Origin: Actinoallomurus sp963736325
GTDB lineage: Bacteria; Actinomycetota; Actinomycetes; Streptosporangiales; Streptosporangiaceae
Assembly: GCA_963736325.1 (NCBI GenBank)
Contig: CAVTOG010000002.1
Span: 123,035 to 187,034, forward strand
DNA length: 64,000 nucleotides
Direction: 5' to 3'
Below the pieces are notes generated by a model. It was given only the letters and a program-made list of their open reading frames with translations, did not search any database and was not told the origin of the DNA. Below, one piece after another: positions 27,807 to 36,638 of this stretch; position 1 is the stretch's first letter; each line of letters opens with the position of its first letter. The translations under genes and the position numbers were made by a program.

Positions 27807-30602
27807 TCAGCTCGCCGGGGCCAGGACGATCGTCCACATCAGGCCGCGACTCGCGGCGTCCGTGGTGGCGGTCAGGCCGCCGTACGAGCCCGTCGGGACC
27901 GTGCCGCCGCTGTCCGCGGTCAGGGACGTCACCCGGCCTCCGCCGGCGCCCAGTGAGACCCCGCGTGACGTGACGCCGTTCGGTGCCGTCCAGGCCGTCG
28001 TCGTCGACGACTTGTCCGACCACGACGACACCACCCAGCTGCCGGCGGCCGAGGCCGTCGCCTGCGGTGTGGTGTGCGACACGGTGTTGGCCGGGTCGGC
28101 CGCCTTCGTCGCCACCGCCACCGGTGCCGTCTCCGAGGTGCCCCGGTACGCGAGGACCCTCAGGTCGGCCTTCGCGTAGTCGCTCACGCCCACCGACACC
28201 GTCGTACCGGCGCTGCCGGCGGCGGCGGCCCGCTGCCAGACCGTCGACACGGCGATTCCGTTCGTCTGCGTGCCGACCTGCGTCCAGCCGGCCGGCGGCG
28301 TGACGGTCATGTTCGGATCGTTGAGGGTGAGGGTGAGCAGCAGCCCGTCGCCGTCCTGGACTCCGGACGGCACCGTCACCGTGGCGTTCTTGGTGTTGGC
28401 GTTGTAGACGTCCGTGCCCACGTACGCGATGTCGACGGCGTTCGCCGCGGCGTGCACCTGCTGCGTCGCGGTGTTCGTTCCCGAGCGGTTGTCGGTGACG
28501 GTGAGGCTCACCGTGTAGGTGCCTCCCGCGGAGTACGCGTGCTGCGGCGTCGCCCCGGTGCCGGTCGAGCCGTCCCCGAAGTCCCAGGCGTACGACGTGA
28601 CCGTCCCGTCGGAGTCGCTGGAGCCGGAGCCGTCGAAGGCGCAGGTCAGCTGGTCGCAGTTGGAGGTGAACGCCGCGTGGGGCGGGGTGTTCGGGATGCC
28701 CGCGTACAGGAACACGCCCTGGCCGCGCCAGTCTCCGTTGTCGACGACGGCAGGGGTGCCCGAAGGCATCCCGCCGCTGAAGTCGAGGCTGCGCAGGCGC
28801 CCGTCGGTCGTGCTCACGTAGTAGAGCTTGCCGCCGGCGGTGAACATCCCGCCGACGGTGCGCCAGTCGACGCCCGGCAGGTTCCCGCTCGCGGTGACCT
28901 CCAGGCCCGCGACCGCGCCGCTCTCGGAGTTGAAGCCCCGGTAGTAGAGCGAGGTGGTGCCACGCGTGTAGTAGATCCGGCCGCCCAGGTAGAACATGCC
29001 CTTGATCGACCTGACCTGGTTGTGCCAGTCGGACTCGTTGGTGAGCTGGTCGGCCGCGTTGATCGTGCTCGGTGAGCCGAAGGTCGAGCCGTCGAAGGAC
29101 CGCGACTTGAACGTCCCGTCGGACGCGCCCGTGTACAGATCGTTGTTGATCATGAAGGCGCCGCGGATGGTGCGCCAGTCGATCCCACCGGTCGCGTCGG
29201 TGGTGACGCTCCCCGCCGAGCTGCCGTTGAACGAGCGGTGCCGCAGGAAGTTCGACAGCGACGAGCCGCCGGAGTAGACGTCACCCGGCAGTGTTCCGAT
29301 GTTCCGCGCGGCCAGGACCTTGCCGCCCGACACCGGGAACATCGCGAGCTTCTGGTGAGTTTCGTCACCCGCGACGTCCGTGTCGCTGGCCATCCACAGC
29401 CCTTGCGTGGTGGCGAGCAGGTCGAAGACGCCGACACCGCGCGTACGGCCCGGGTTCCACTGGAACGGCATGCCGCTCTCCGGGGAGAGCGCCGCGATGC
29501 CCGAACGGTCCATCGCGCCCTGTCCGGGCGAGTCGCTGCCGAACGGGTTGTTCGACCAACGGAAGTGGCCGCCGACGTAGACGACCGAGTCGGTGATCTC
29601 GATGGCGTACGTCGTGTCGCCGCCCGTGTAGGTGACCCAGGTCGGCTGCAGGTCCGAGCCGGTCGCCGAGGTCTCCCAGCGCACCTGCGAGTCGCAGAGC
29701 TTCGAGGTGCCGCCGGCCGCGCCGGTCGTGGAGACCACGAAGTACGTGCCGTCGGGTGAGATGTCGACGTCGCGCATGTAGGAGTCGAACGACGAGGAGC
29801 ACGCGGCGGCGTACCGGCTGGTCTGCCAGTTCGCCAGCTGCGTGGAGCCGCCGCTCAGGTCGAGCATCACGATCTGGGGCCGGCTCTGGCCGCCCACCGA
29901 TGTGAAGTTGCCCACCGCGATCAGCTTGGAGCCGTCCGGCGTGATGTCCATCTTGTAGACGAGCGTCGTGCCGCCGTTCTGCATGCCGGCGAAGTCCAGC
30001 GACTGGAAGGTGTCCAGGCGGCCGGTGTTCGGGTTCAGCGTGGCGAGCGCCGTACGCGCGACCCCGTCCACGTGCGCGAAGTTGCCGCCGACCCACAGCC
30101 TCCCTCCGGAGAGCCGCAGGTCCTTGACGCGGGCGTCCACGTTGGGTGTGAAGCCGGCGACGGGCTGGCCGGTGTCGATGTCGAGGCGCGTCAGCACCTT
30201 GCGCGCGACGCCGTCGATGTGTGTGAACTGGCCGCCGAGGTAGATGGAGTGGCCGTCCGCGGACGGCAGGAGCACGCTCACCTCGCCGTCGGCGGACGGC
30301 TTGAAGGAGTCGTCGATCGCGCCGGTGGCGGCGTCGAAGGCCAGGACGCGGCTGCGGTCCACGACCGTCTGCGAGCCCGCCGCCTTCACCTGGGTGAAGT
30401 TGCCGCCGATGAAGATGCGCCCACCGATCTGGACGACGGACCGTACGTCGCCGTCCACGAGATTCGGTGTGAAGTTGACGGGGTCGGCACTGACGATGCC
30501 GTTCTGGATGTCCGCTCTCGCCGGCCTGCCCTGTGGCGCGGTCACGAGACCGACGGCCAGCACGACACCGGCCCCCATGGCGATGAGACTGCGAAGTCGC
30601 AT
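27807..30602 (-). CDS. large secreted protein: beta-propeller-like repeats, PKD domain, C-terminal beta domain
   Basis: 931 residues. A signal peptide (cleavage after ARA near 30) is followed by delta-60-type blades (IFIGGNFTQV, IYLGGQFTHIDG, LWVGGNFAHVDG), then a second repeat region of about residues 440-650 with paired units such as MFYLGGRIYYTRG and MFTAGGKLYYVSTTDG. A PKD domain follows with the signature AFTSNCDQLTCAFDGSGSSDSDG and YAWDFGDGS near 655-735. The last 190 residues are a Thr/Ser/Val-rich beta domain. PKD domains mediate binding at the cell surface or to polysaccharides. The first 450 residues are paralogous to the smaller convergent protein. No catalytic residues are recognised. 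Confidence 0.8.
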   Translation of the reverse strand: MRLRSLIAMGAGVVLAVGLVTAPQGRPARADIQNGIVSADPVNFTPNLVDGDVRSVVQIGGRIFIGGNFTQVKAAGSQTVVDRSRVLAFDAATGAIDDSFKPSADGEVSVLLPSADGHSIYLGGQFTHIDGVARKVLTRLDIDTGQPVAGFTPNVDARVKDLRLSGGRLWVGGNFAHVDGVARTALATLNPNTGRLDTFQSLDFAGMQNGGTTLVYKMDITPDGSKLIAVGNFTSVGGQSRPQIVMLDLSGGSTQLANWQTSRYAAACSSSFDSYMRDVDISPDGTYFVVSTTGAAGGTSKLCDSQVRWETSATGSDLQPTWVTYTGGDTTYAIEITDSVVYVGGHFRWSNNPFGSDSPGQGAMDRSGIAALSPESGMPFQWNPGRTRGVGVFDLLATTQGLWMASDTDVAGDETHQKLAMFPVSGGKVLAARNIGTLPGDVYSGGSSLSNFLRHRSFNGSSAGSVTTDATGGIDWRTIRGAFMINNDLYTGASDGTFKSRSFDGSTFGSPSTINAADQLTNESDWHNQVRSIKGMFYLGGRIYYTRGTTSLYYRGFNSESGAVAGLEVTASGNLPGVDWRTVGGMFTAGGKLYYVSTTDGRLRSLDFSGGMPSGTPAVVDNGDWRGQGVFLYAGIPNTPPHAAFTSNCDQLTCAFDGSGSSDSDGTVTSYAWDFGDGSTGTGATPQHAYSAGGTYTVSLTVTDNRSGTNTATQQVHAAANAVDIAYVGTDVYNANTKNATVTVPSGVQDGDGLLLTLTLNDPNMTVTPPAGWTQVGTQTNGIAVSTVWQRAAAAGSAGTTVSVGVSDYAKADLRVLAYRGTSETAPVAVATKAADPANTVSHTTPQATASAAGSWVVSSWSDKSSTTTAWTAPNGVTSRGVSLGAGGGRVTSLTADSGGTVPTGSYGGLTATTDAASRGLMWTIVLAPAS

Positions 30603-30685
30603 GTGGATTCCTCTCGCGTCCTCACTCGGCCAGGCGGGGCGCGACCGTCGAGGAATCAGGTGGTCAGCGGCAATCTGTCAGGGCG

Positions 30686-30707
30686 GATCCCCTCCCGCCA
30701 GGGGATC
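30686..30707. promoter_or_regulatory. inverted repeat in the divergent promoter region 30603-30786
   Basis: GATCCCCT and AGGGGATC form a perfect 8-base inverted repeat around CCCGCC, between the divergent PKD-protein and GH26-like genes. It could be an operator shared by both. A TATAGT hexamer at 30773-30778 stands eight bases before the ATG at 30787, which would suit a leaderless transcript. Confidence 0.35.
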
Positions 30708-30786
30708 ACCTGTCACCATGCGGGCACATATCCGCAAAAAAGCCTTCGGCTCCCCCTATGGGCCGGTGTCGTTATAGTTCGCAGCC

Positions 30787-31863
30787 ATGAAGAGAAGTAC
30801 GCCTGTATCGATCCCGCGCTCCGCGCTGTCTGTCGCGCTGGCGGCATCGCTGACGGCGTGCGCCGTTACTGAGACTCAGACGCCGGACGCTCCCCGGCGG
30901 AGTACAGGCCCGGTCAAGAACGCCGCGAAGAAGTGCACGGTCTCGCCGAAGCTGGTGCCGTCCTGCGGCGCGTGGTGGGGTGTCACCCCGGTCGGCACGG
31001 CCCGGCCGACCGCCCAGGTGCAGGCCTTCGAGCGCATGACCGGGCGTCCCGTGGACATCTACCACGGCTACCACTCGGGCGCTCAGCTCTTCCCGACCGC
31101 GGACGAGATCGCGCTGACGCAGCAGAAGAACCGCCCGCGGATGCTCGTCCTCAACTGGAAGCCGGACACCGGCAAGACCTGGCGGCAGGTCGCCGCCGGC
31201 GCCATGGACGCCCAGATCGCCCGTGAGGCGAACTACCTGAAGACCCACTTCCGCAAGAAGTTCTGGCTGGTCATCCACCACGAGCCGGAGGAAGAGGTCA
31301 AGGAGCGCGCCGGCTCGGGATACACCGCCGCCGACTACCGCGCGATGTTCCGGCACGTCGTCGGCCAGTTCCGGGCCCGCGGGGCGCGCAACATCCTGTT
31401 CACGGTCGTCTTCATGGGCTACACCGGATACACCGCCAAGCCCTGGTTCAAGGACCTGTACCCGGGCGACGACGCCGTCGACTGGATCGGCTACGACCCG
31501 TTCGCCAAGTCGAACATCAAGGACTACGGCAACCTGGTCAACAAGGTCGCCGCCAAGGAGCAGACGATCGGCTTCCCCGGCTTCTACGACTACGCCGAGC
31601 GCACCTTCCCCAAGAAGCCGCTCATGCTCACCGAGTGGGCCGTGCTCGAGAGCCCGACCGACCCTGGCCGCAAGCCCACCTTCTTCCGCAGCGTCGGCAA
31701 GGAGTTCGCGAAGTATCCCCGCATCAAGGCCCTGACCTACTACAACGCCCGTCACGCGGAGAACATGCCGGACGGCGGCAACACCAGCGTCAACGCGACC
31801 GCAGCCGCGCTGAAGGCCTTCCGCGAGCTCGCCGCGCAGCCGGAGTTCCACGTACGGCACTGA
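30787..31863 (+). CDS. GH26-like secreted glycoside hydrolase (lipoprotein)
   Basis: 358 residues with a lipoprotein signal peptide ending in LTAC (Cys near 25). The mature domain is a TIM-barrel hydrolase of the mannanase-like GH26 clan: WGVTPVGTARPTAQVQAFERMTGRP at the N-terminus, the likely acid/base Glu in VIHHEPEEE near residue 165 and the likely nucleophile Glu in LTEWAVLES near 282. The DAVDWIGYDPF strand between them is typical. Substrate cannot be assigned. A second GH26-like gene at 43198 closes the polysaccharide gene run on the other side, so both may cut or trim the polymer made here. Confidence 0.78.
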   Translation: MKRSTPVSIPRSALSVALAASLTACAVTETQTPDAPRRSTGPVKNAAKKCTVSPKLVPSCGAWWGVTPVGTARPTAQVQAFERMTGRPVDIYHGYHSGAQLFPTADEIALTQQKNRPRMLVLNWKPDTGKTWRQVAAGAMDAQIAREANYLKTHFRKKFWLVIHHEPEEEVKERAGSGYTAADYRAMFRHVVGQFRARGARNILFTVVFMGYTGYTAKPWFKDLYPGDDAVDWIGYDPFAKSNIKDYGNLVNKVAAKEQTIGFPGFYDYAERTFPKKPLMLTEWAVLESPTDPGRKPTFFRSVGKEFAKYPRIKALTYYNARHAENMPDGGNTSVNATAAALKAFRELAAQPEFHVRH

Positions 31864-31925
31864 GCACCGCGCCGGACAAGTACGCTCTGAACCTGGCAAA
31901 GCCGAGGTGAGGCAGGGGCGTCAGG

Positions 31926-33269
31926 GTGGGCACAGCGAGGGTCGTCCCGGCTCGGGTGGCGGTGAAGCCGGCTCCGTGGCGTCCCCGTCCCGGCTGGCCC
32001 CTCGTCGTGATCTTCGTCGGGTTCCCGGTCTGGTGGCTGCTCGGCCTGGGCATGCTGATCTTCCTGATCATGAGCGTCCCGATGGCCGTGCACCTCTACA
32101 AGCAGCGGTCCGGCGTGCTCGTGCCGCGCGGCTTCGGCGCGTGGCTGGTGTTCCTCGTCTGGGTGCTGCTGGGTGCGGGCGTGCTGTGGGCCAACGCGCC
32201 GGGCGCGGTGCCCGGCGGCGGCCTCGGGCGGCTGCTGCCGTTCGGGTGGCGCCTGGCCTGGTACCTGGCCTCGACGATCGTCCTGCTCTACATCGCCAAC
32301 CTCAGCGACGAGGAGCTGCCGGCCGACCGGGTCGGCGGGCTGCTCGGCTGGATGTTCATCGTCACGACCGGCGGCGGCCTGCTCGGCGCCTTCGCACCGC
32401 ACCTGCAGCTGACCTCGCCGCTGGAGATGGTCCTCGGCACCCACAACTCGTTCCTGCTCGACGCGATCCACCCCAAGACCGCCGACGTCGCGACGATCCT
32501 CGGGTACGAGCAGTCCCGCCCGATGGCGCCGTTCGCGTACGCCAACACCTGGGGCGCCGCCTACGCCTTCTTCCTGCCGTTCTTCGTCATCACCTGGCTC
32601 GTGCGCGCCGACCGGCGCCGCCGGATCGCCGGCACCGTCATCGCGCTCGCCTCGCTCTGGCCGGTCGTCTACTCCCTCGACCGCGGCCTGTGGGTCGCGC
32701 TCTCGGTGGCCGGGTGCTTCGCCGGTCTGAAGATCGTCGCCAGGGGCGGCGGGCGCGCCCTGCGGCTCGCCCTGGTCGGCCTCGCGACCGCCGCGCTCGT
32801 CTTCGTGGTCTCGCCGCTGCCCGACATGATCCAGACCCGGCTCCAGCACCCGCACAGCAACGACCGGCGCACGATGCTCTCGGAGGAGAGCGTGCGCAGC
32901 GGCGTGACCGGGTCTCCGATCGTCGGGTTCGGCACCACGCGCAACGTCCAGGGCAACCTGACCTCGATCGCGGGCGGCGACCGTCCCGGCTGCAAGGCCT
33001 GCGGCGCGCCCCCGCTCGGCACCCAGGGCCACATCTGGCTGCTGATCTTCGCCAACGGCATCATCGGGACGATCGCGTTCGGCGCGTTCTTCCTCGCCCG
33101 GTTCTCGCGTCACTGGCGTGAGCGTTCGGCGTACGGCGTGGCGGGGTGCTGTGTTCTGCTGGAATTCGGGCTGTTCCTGTTCATCTATGACCTGGTGGAG
33201 GTCCCGCTGTACACGGTGATGATCGCCGTCGCGCTGATGTGGCGCGCGCGGCGCGAGGCGCTCTCGTGA
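31926..33269 (+). CDS. O-antigen polymerase/ligase-like membrane protein (Wzy type)
   Basis: Multi-pass protein of 447 residues with about ten to eleven hydrophobic helices. The large extracytoplasmic loop near residues 300-370, with SGVTGSPIVGFGTTRNVQGN and GTQGHIWLLIFANGIIG, matches the Wzy_C loop that holds the active site in O-antigen polymerases and ligases. In a Wzx/Wzy pathway this enzyme joins repeat units on the outer face of the membrane. The start is a GTG at 31926. Its stop overlaps the GTG of the next gene (GTGA), so translation of the two is coupled. Confidence 0.8.
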   Translation: MGTARVVPARVAVKPAPWRPRPGWPLVVIFVGFPVWWLLGLGMLIFLIMSVPMAVHLYKQRSGVLVPRGFGAWLVFLVWVLLGAGVLWANAPGAVPGGGLGRLLPFGWRLAWYLASTIVLLYIANLSDEELPADRVGGLLGWMFIVTTGGGLLGAFAPHLQLTSPLEMVLGTHNSFLLDAIHPKTADVATILGYEQSRPMAPFAYANTWGAAYAFFLPFFVITWLVRADRRRRIAGTVIALASLWPVVYSLDRGLWVALSVAGCFAGLKIVARGGGRALRLALVGLATAALVFVVSPLPDMIQTRLQHPHSNDRRTMLSEESVRSGVTGSPIVGFGTTRNVQGNLTSIAGGDRPGCKACGAPPLGTQGHIWLLIFANGIIGTIAFGAFFLARFSRHWRERSAYGVAGCCVLLEFGLFLFIYDLVEVPLYTVMIAVALMWRARREALS

Positions 33270-34393
33270 GCGCCTGGGCCGACGCGGTGGCCGGCCTGTG
33301 GCCCGACGCGGAGGTCGGCGCCGGGCCCGACCCGCACGCCGTACGCGAGTTCGTCTTCCTGCCCAGCGCCGCGTCTCCGCGGCTGCTGCTGCCCGCCGGG
33401 CTGCCGGCCGCGGCGTCGGCGGCGCTGCGCCGCTACAGCCACGACCTAGGTGCCCGCCAGCGCGTCACCCGTGTGCTGACGGCCACCGCCGTACGCGCCG
33501 GGCTGGCCGACCGCGCGCTGCGCGACCGCCTCCACGTCATCGGCGGCGGCGAGTCCGTGGAGGACCGCCTCTCCGAGGTCCTCGGGCGGCCCATCGTGGT
33601 CAGCGTCGGCCTGGGCTCCGCACGGGCCAACCGCAAGCCGATCCTGCACGTGCTCACGCCGCGCGGCGAGCCCCTCGCCTTCGTGAAGGTCGGCGACACC
33701 GCGATGGCGCGCGACCTGATCGCCGGCGAGGCCGCGGCCCTCACGACCCTCGCCGGGCGTACGCTGCGCACGCTCCGCGTCCCCGAGGTCCTGCACCACG
33801 GCGACTGGCGCGGCCTCAACCTGCTCGTGCTGAGCCCCCTGCCCACCGGCGCGCTGGCGCGGCCACGGCGCGGCGCCCCGGTCGAGGCGATGCGCGAGCT
33901 GACCGGCGACCCGCGCCGCGCGCCGCTCGCCGCGAGCCCGTTCTGGTCCCGCTTCCAAGACGTGCCGCTGGAGGACCCCGCACAGCATGAGCGCTTCGCC
34001 GGGGTCGTGGCCCGCGTCGGCGCCGCGTACGGCGACGACGAGGTCGGCTTCGGCGCCTGGCACGGCGACTGGACCCCGTGGAACATGGCCTGGCACCGCG
34101 GGCGCCTCCAGCTCTGGGACTGGGAGCGGTTCGACGCCGATGTTCCGGCCGGCCTCGACCTCCTGCACTACCGGCTGCAGACCGGCGGCGGCTACGACAC
34201 CTGGCCCGACCCGGAGCTCCTCGCCCCTCTCGGCCTGACCGGCCGCGACGCGGCGGTCACCGTCGAGCTCTACCTGCTGGAGCTGGCCCGCCGCTACCTG
34301 TCGGCGGCGCAGGGCCCGCAGGGCGAGCCGCTCCGGGCCCAGGCTGCGAGCCTGCTCGACCTGCTCCACTCTGGTGCCGGGAGGCCCCTGTGA
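33266..34393 (+). CDS. aminoglycoside-phosphotransferase-like kinase
   Basis: 375 residues with the APH/choline-kinase fold. A nucleotide-binding Lys is likely in EPLAFVKVGDT near residue 141, the catalytic loop is AWHGDWTPWNMAWHRGRLQLWDWERF near 267-292 (HGDxxxxN and the metal-binding D of WDWE). Such kinases phosphorylate small hydroxylated molecules. In this setting the target may be a sugar or a polymer intermediate, not an antibiotic; that is inference. The GTG at 33266 overlaps the polymerase stop and its own stop overlaps the GTG of the sulfotransferase, so three genes are read as one coupled unit. Confidence 0.75.
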   Translation: MSAWADAVAGLWPDAEVGAGPDPHAVREFVFLPSAASPRLLLPAGLPAAASAALRRYSHDLGARQRVTRVLTATAVRAGLADRALRDRLHVIGGGESVEDRLSEVLGRPIVVSVGLGSARANRKPILHVLTPRGEPLAFVKVGDTAMARDLIAGEAAALTTLAGRTLRTLRVPEVLHHGDWRGLNLLVLSPLPTGALARPRRGAPVEAMRELTGDPRRAPLAASPFWSRFQDVPLEDPAQHERFAGVVARVGAAYGDDEVGFGAWHGDWTPWNMAWHRGRLQLWDWERFDADVPAGLDLLHYRLQTGGGYDTWPDPELLAPLGLTGRDAAVTVELYLLELARRYLSAAQGPQGEPLRAQAASLLDLLHSGAGRPL

Positions 34394-35229
34394 TCTCACG
34401 ACGCGACGCGCCCCAGTGGGTCAAGGAGAGCGGCCGCGCCGTGTCGCGTACGGCCGGGCGGCTCAGCTCCGGCCTCCGGGCGTTGCCGGACTTCCTGCTC
34501 GTGGGCACCCAGCGTGGCGGCACGACGTCGATGTTCCGCGCGCTCGCCGCGCACCCGGGCACCGCCCAGCCGAACCTCCACAAGGGCGTGCACTTCTTCG
34601 ACGTCAACTACACGCGCGGCCTCGGCTGGTACCGCGGGCACTTCCCCGTACGCCAGGGGTCGCGGCTGGCCTTCGAGTCGGCCGGCTACTACATGCACCA
34701 CCCCCTGGCGCCCGAGCGCATCGCCGCCGACCTGCCGGAGGTCAAGCTCCTCGTCGTGCTCCGCGACCCGGTCGAGCGTGCCTTCTCCGCACACAAGCAC
34801 GAGCTGGCGCGCGGCTTCGAGACCGAGGCGTCCTTCGAACGCGCCCTGGAGCTGGAGCCCTCTCGCCTCAAGGGCGAGGTCGAGCGCATCCGCGCGGAGC
34901 CCGGCTACCTCAGCCACGGCCACCGCCACCACTCCTACGTCGACCGCGGCCACTACGCCGACCAGATCGAGGTGCTGCACCGGCTGTTCGGCCGTGAGCG
35001 GGTGCACGTGGCGTTCGCCGAAGACTTCTTCGCCGAGCCGGAGCCCTGCTACGACGCGGTCGTCGACTTCCTCGACCTCACGCGCTGGCGGCCGTCGTCC
35101 TTCGAGCGGCACAACGCGCGGCCCGGTTCGTTCCCCGAGGCTCTGCGCGAGCGGCTGAGAGAACACTTCGAGCCCCACGACGAGCGCCTCGCGAACCTCC
35201 TGGGCGTGGTCCCGCCGTGGCGACGCTGA
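34390..35229 (+). CDS. PAPS-dependent sulfotransferase
   Basis: 279 residues. The 5'-phosphosulfate-binding loop is FLLVGTQRGGTTSMFRAL at residues 36-53 and the 3'-phosphate-binding segment VVLRDPVERAFSAHKHE at about 122-138; both are the key PAPS contacts. The layout, with FLLVGTQRGGTTS followed by KGVHFFD and WYRGHFP, is that of carbohydrate sulfotransferases of the heparan/GlcNAc type. The GTG at 34390 overlaps the kinase stop codon; the upstream in-frame extension reads through the kinase gene and is rejected. The gene sits between the polymerase and the Wzz-like gene, strongly suggesting that the polysaccharide is its substrate. Confidence 0.87.
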   Translation: MISRRDAPQWVKESGRAVSRTAGRLSSGLRALPDFLLVGTQRGGTTSMFRALAAHPGTAQPNLHKGVHFFDVNYTRGLGWYRGHFPVRQGSRLAFESAGYYMHHPLAPERIAADLPEVKLLVVLRDPVERAFSAHKHELARGFETEASFERALELEPSRLKGEVERIRAEPGYLSHGHRHHSYVDRGHYADQIEVLHRLFGRERVHVAFAEDFFAEPEPCYDAVVDFLDLTRWRPSSFERHNARPGSFPEALRERLREHFEPHDERLANLLGVVPPWRR

Positions 35230-36638
35230 CGCGTGCCCGCCGCCACTCGCCGCTCCTCCTCACCCCCGGCGAGTCGGAGCCGGGCGACCCGGACGCCGTG
35301 CGGCTGGTCCGCTACCAGGGTTTCGTACGCCGCCAGTGGCCCGTCCTGCTCTTCATGATGGCGGTCGGCGGCGTGCTCGGCATGGTGCGGGCCTCGACCG
35401 TCGAGCACACCTACACCTCGTCGGTGACCGTGGTCGCGCCGCCGGTGGCGGTCGAGACGGGCCTGCCGCCGCTGGTCGACGGGCCGTTCGCCTTCGTCGA
35501 CCAGAAACCCGTTCTGGACACCATGGACACCGAGGCGCAGCTGGCGACCTCGGGGCTGGTGCTGGCCCAGCTGAAGACGGTCCCCGGCTTCAACATCCCG
35601 GGCGACCGGCTCGGCACCCGCGTCAGCATCGTCGCTCCACCGAACTCCCGCATTCTGCGGATCAGCGTCCGCGCCAACCGCCCCGGCAACGCGCGCGAGG
35701 GCGCCCGCGTGATCGCCCACACGTACCTCAAGCTGCGCGGACGCGTCATCGGTGACTACCAGACCCGCAACCGCCAGTCGGTCAACCGGCGCCTCCTCGT
35801 CCTCCAGGCCGAGCTGAAGGCGCTGCCGAACGACCCCTCGGCGTTGGCCCGCATCACCGTACGGACCCGCCGCCAGGCGCTGCAGCGGCAGATCCTCGAC
35901 GCGCAGAAGCAACTGGCCTTCACCGACCAGTTCGCCCAGGTGCTGCAGGCGCCCCAGCGGCCGAGCCGGCCCGACGACCCGGCCTCCGCGGTCAACCGCA
36001 CCTCCGGGATGGGCCTCGGGCTGCTCGGCGGCCTGGCCGTGGGGCTGGTACGCGACCGCCGCCCCCGCCGTCTCCGCTACGCCCGCGACGTGCGGCGGCG
36101 GATCCGGGTGCCGGTGCTGACCGAGGTGCGCCGCGACAGCCTCGCCGACGCCGGGCGCCGGCTGCGCAACCTCGGCTTCGCCGAGGACGCGCGCACCATC
36201 CTGGTCTCCGGGATGCCCGGCGACACCGCCCGCCCCGTCGCGGTCAGCGTCGCAGCGGCCTTCGCGCACGGCGGCGCGCCCACCACCCTGCTGCACGTCG
36301 GCGAGAACCCCGCGCCGTCCTACCCGGGCGACGAGGGCGAGCGCGATCCCTCCCTGAGCCCGTTCCGCGTCGAGGCCCTCTCCGCGGACGACGGCGACCG
36401 CGGCCTGGCCGACGCCGTCGAGCGCGCACACCACGGCGCCGGTGTCGTGGTCATCTCCGGCCCGCCGCTGTCCACCGCCGAGGCGGTCACGCTGGCCGCC
36501 ATCTCCGATCTCACCCTGGTGACCATCGCGCTGAAGCGGGTCACCGACAGGTCGCTCGCGGCCGCGATCGCCCACCTCGACGCGGCAGGCGCCCCGCCGC
36601 GCGGGATCGTCATCTCCTATGGGAAGGCAGCACTGTGA
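35217..36638 (+). CDS. Wzz/CapA-like chain-length protein with degenerate kinase-like domain
   Basis: 473 residues. The first membrane helix is near 41-57 (WPVLLFMMAVGGVLGMV) and a second near 263-280 (MGLGLLGGLAVGL), enclosing a 200-residue extracytoplasmic domain with helical LLVLQAELKALP and QRQILDAQKQL segments. The cytoplasmic C-terminal domain resembles the bacterial tyrosine kinase fold (ARTILVSGMPGDTARPVAVSVAAAFAHGG), but the Walker A Gly-Lys-Ser/Thr is absent. It probably sets polymer length or helps export without phosphorylating. The start overlaps the sulfotransferase 3' end by 13 bases, and its 3' end overlaps the GT2 start by four. Confidence 0.75.
   Translation: MATLTRARRHSPLLLTPGESEPGDPDAVRLVRYQGFVRRQWPVLLFMMAVGGVLGMVRASTVEHTYTSSVTVVAPPVAVETGLPPLVDGPFAFVDQKPVLDTMDTEAQLATSGLVLAQLKTVPGFNIPGDRLGTRVSIVAPPNSRILRISVRANRPGNAREGARVIAHTYLKLRGRVIGDYQTRNRQSVNRRLLVLQAELKALPNDPSALARITVRTRRQALQRQILDAQKQLAFTDQFAQVLQAPQRPSRPDDPASAVNRTSGMGLGLLGGLAVGLVRDRRPRRLRYARDVRRRIRVPVLTEVRRDSLADAGRRLRNLGFAEDARTILVSGMPGDTARPVAVSVAAAFAHGGAPTTLLHVGENPAPSYPGDEGERDPSLSPFRVEALSADDGDRGLADAVERAHHGAGVVVISGPPLSTAEAVTLAAISDLTLVTIALKRVTDRSLAAAIAHLDAAGAPPRGIVISYGKAAL

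Noticed and set aside
30603..30786. Possible riboswitch (c-di-AMP type) before the GH26-like gene
   Set aside because: Only one simple hairpin is present; the conserved ydaO-type core could not be recognised.
33239..33265. Earlier start of the kinase gene at 33239
   Set aside because: The GTG at 33266 overlaps the polymerase stop as GTGA, the coupling seen through the rest of the cluster; the extra residues are not conserved-looking.
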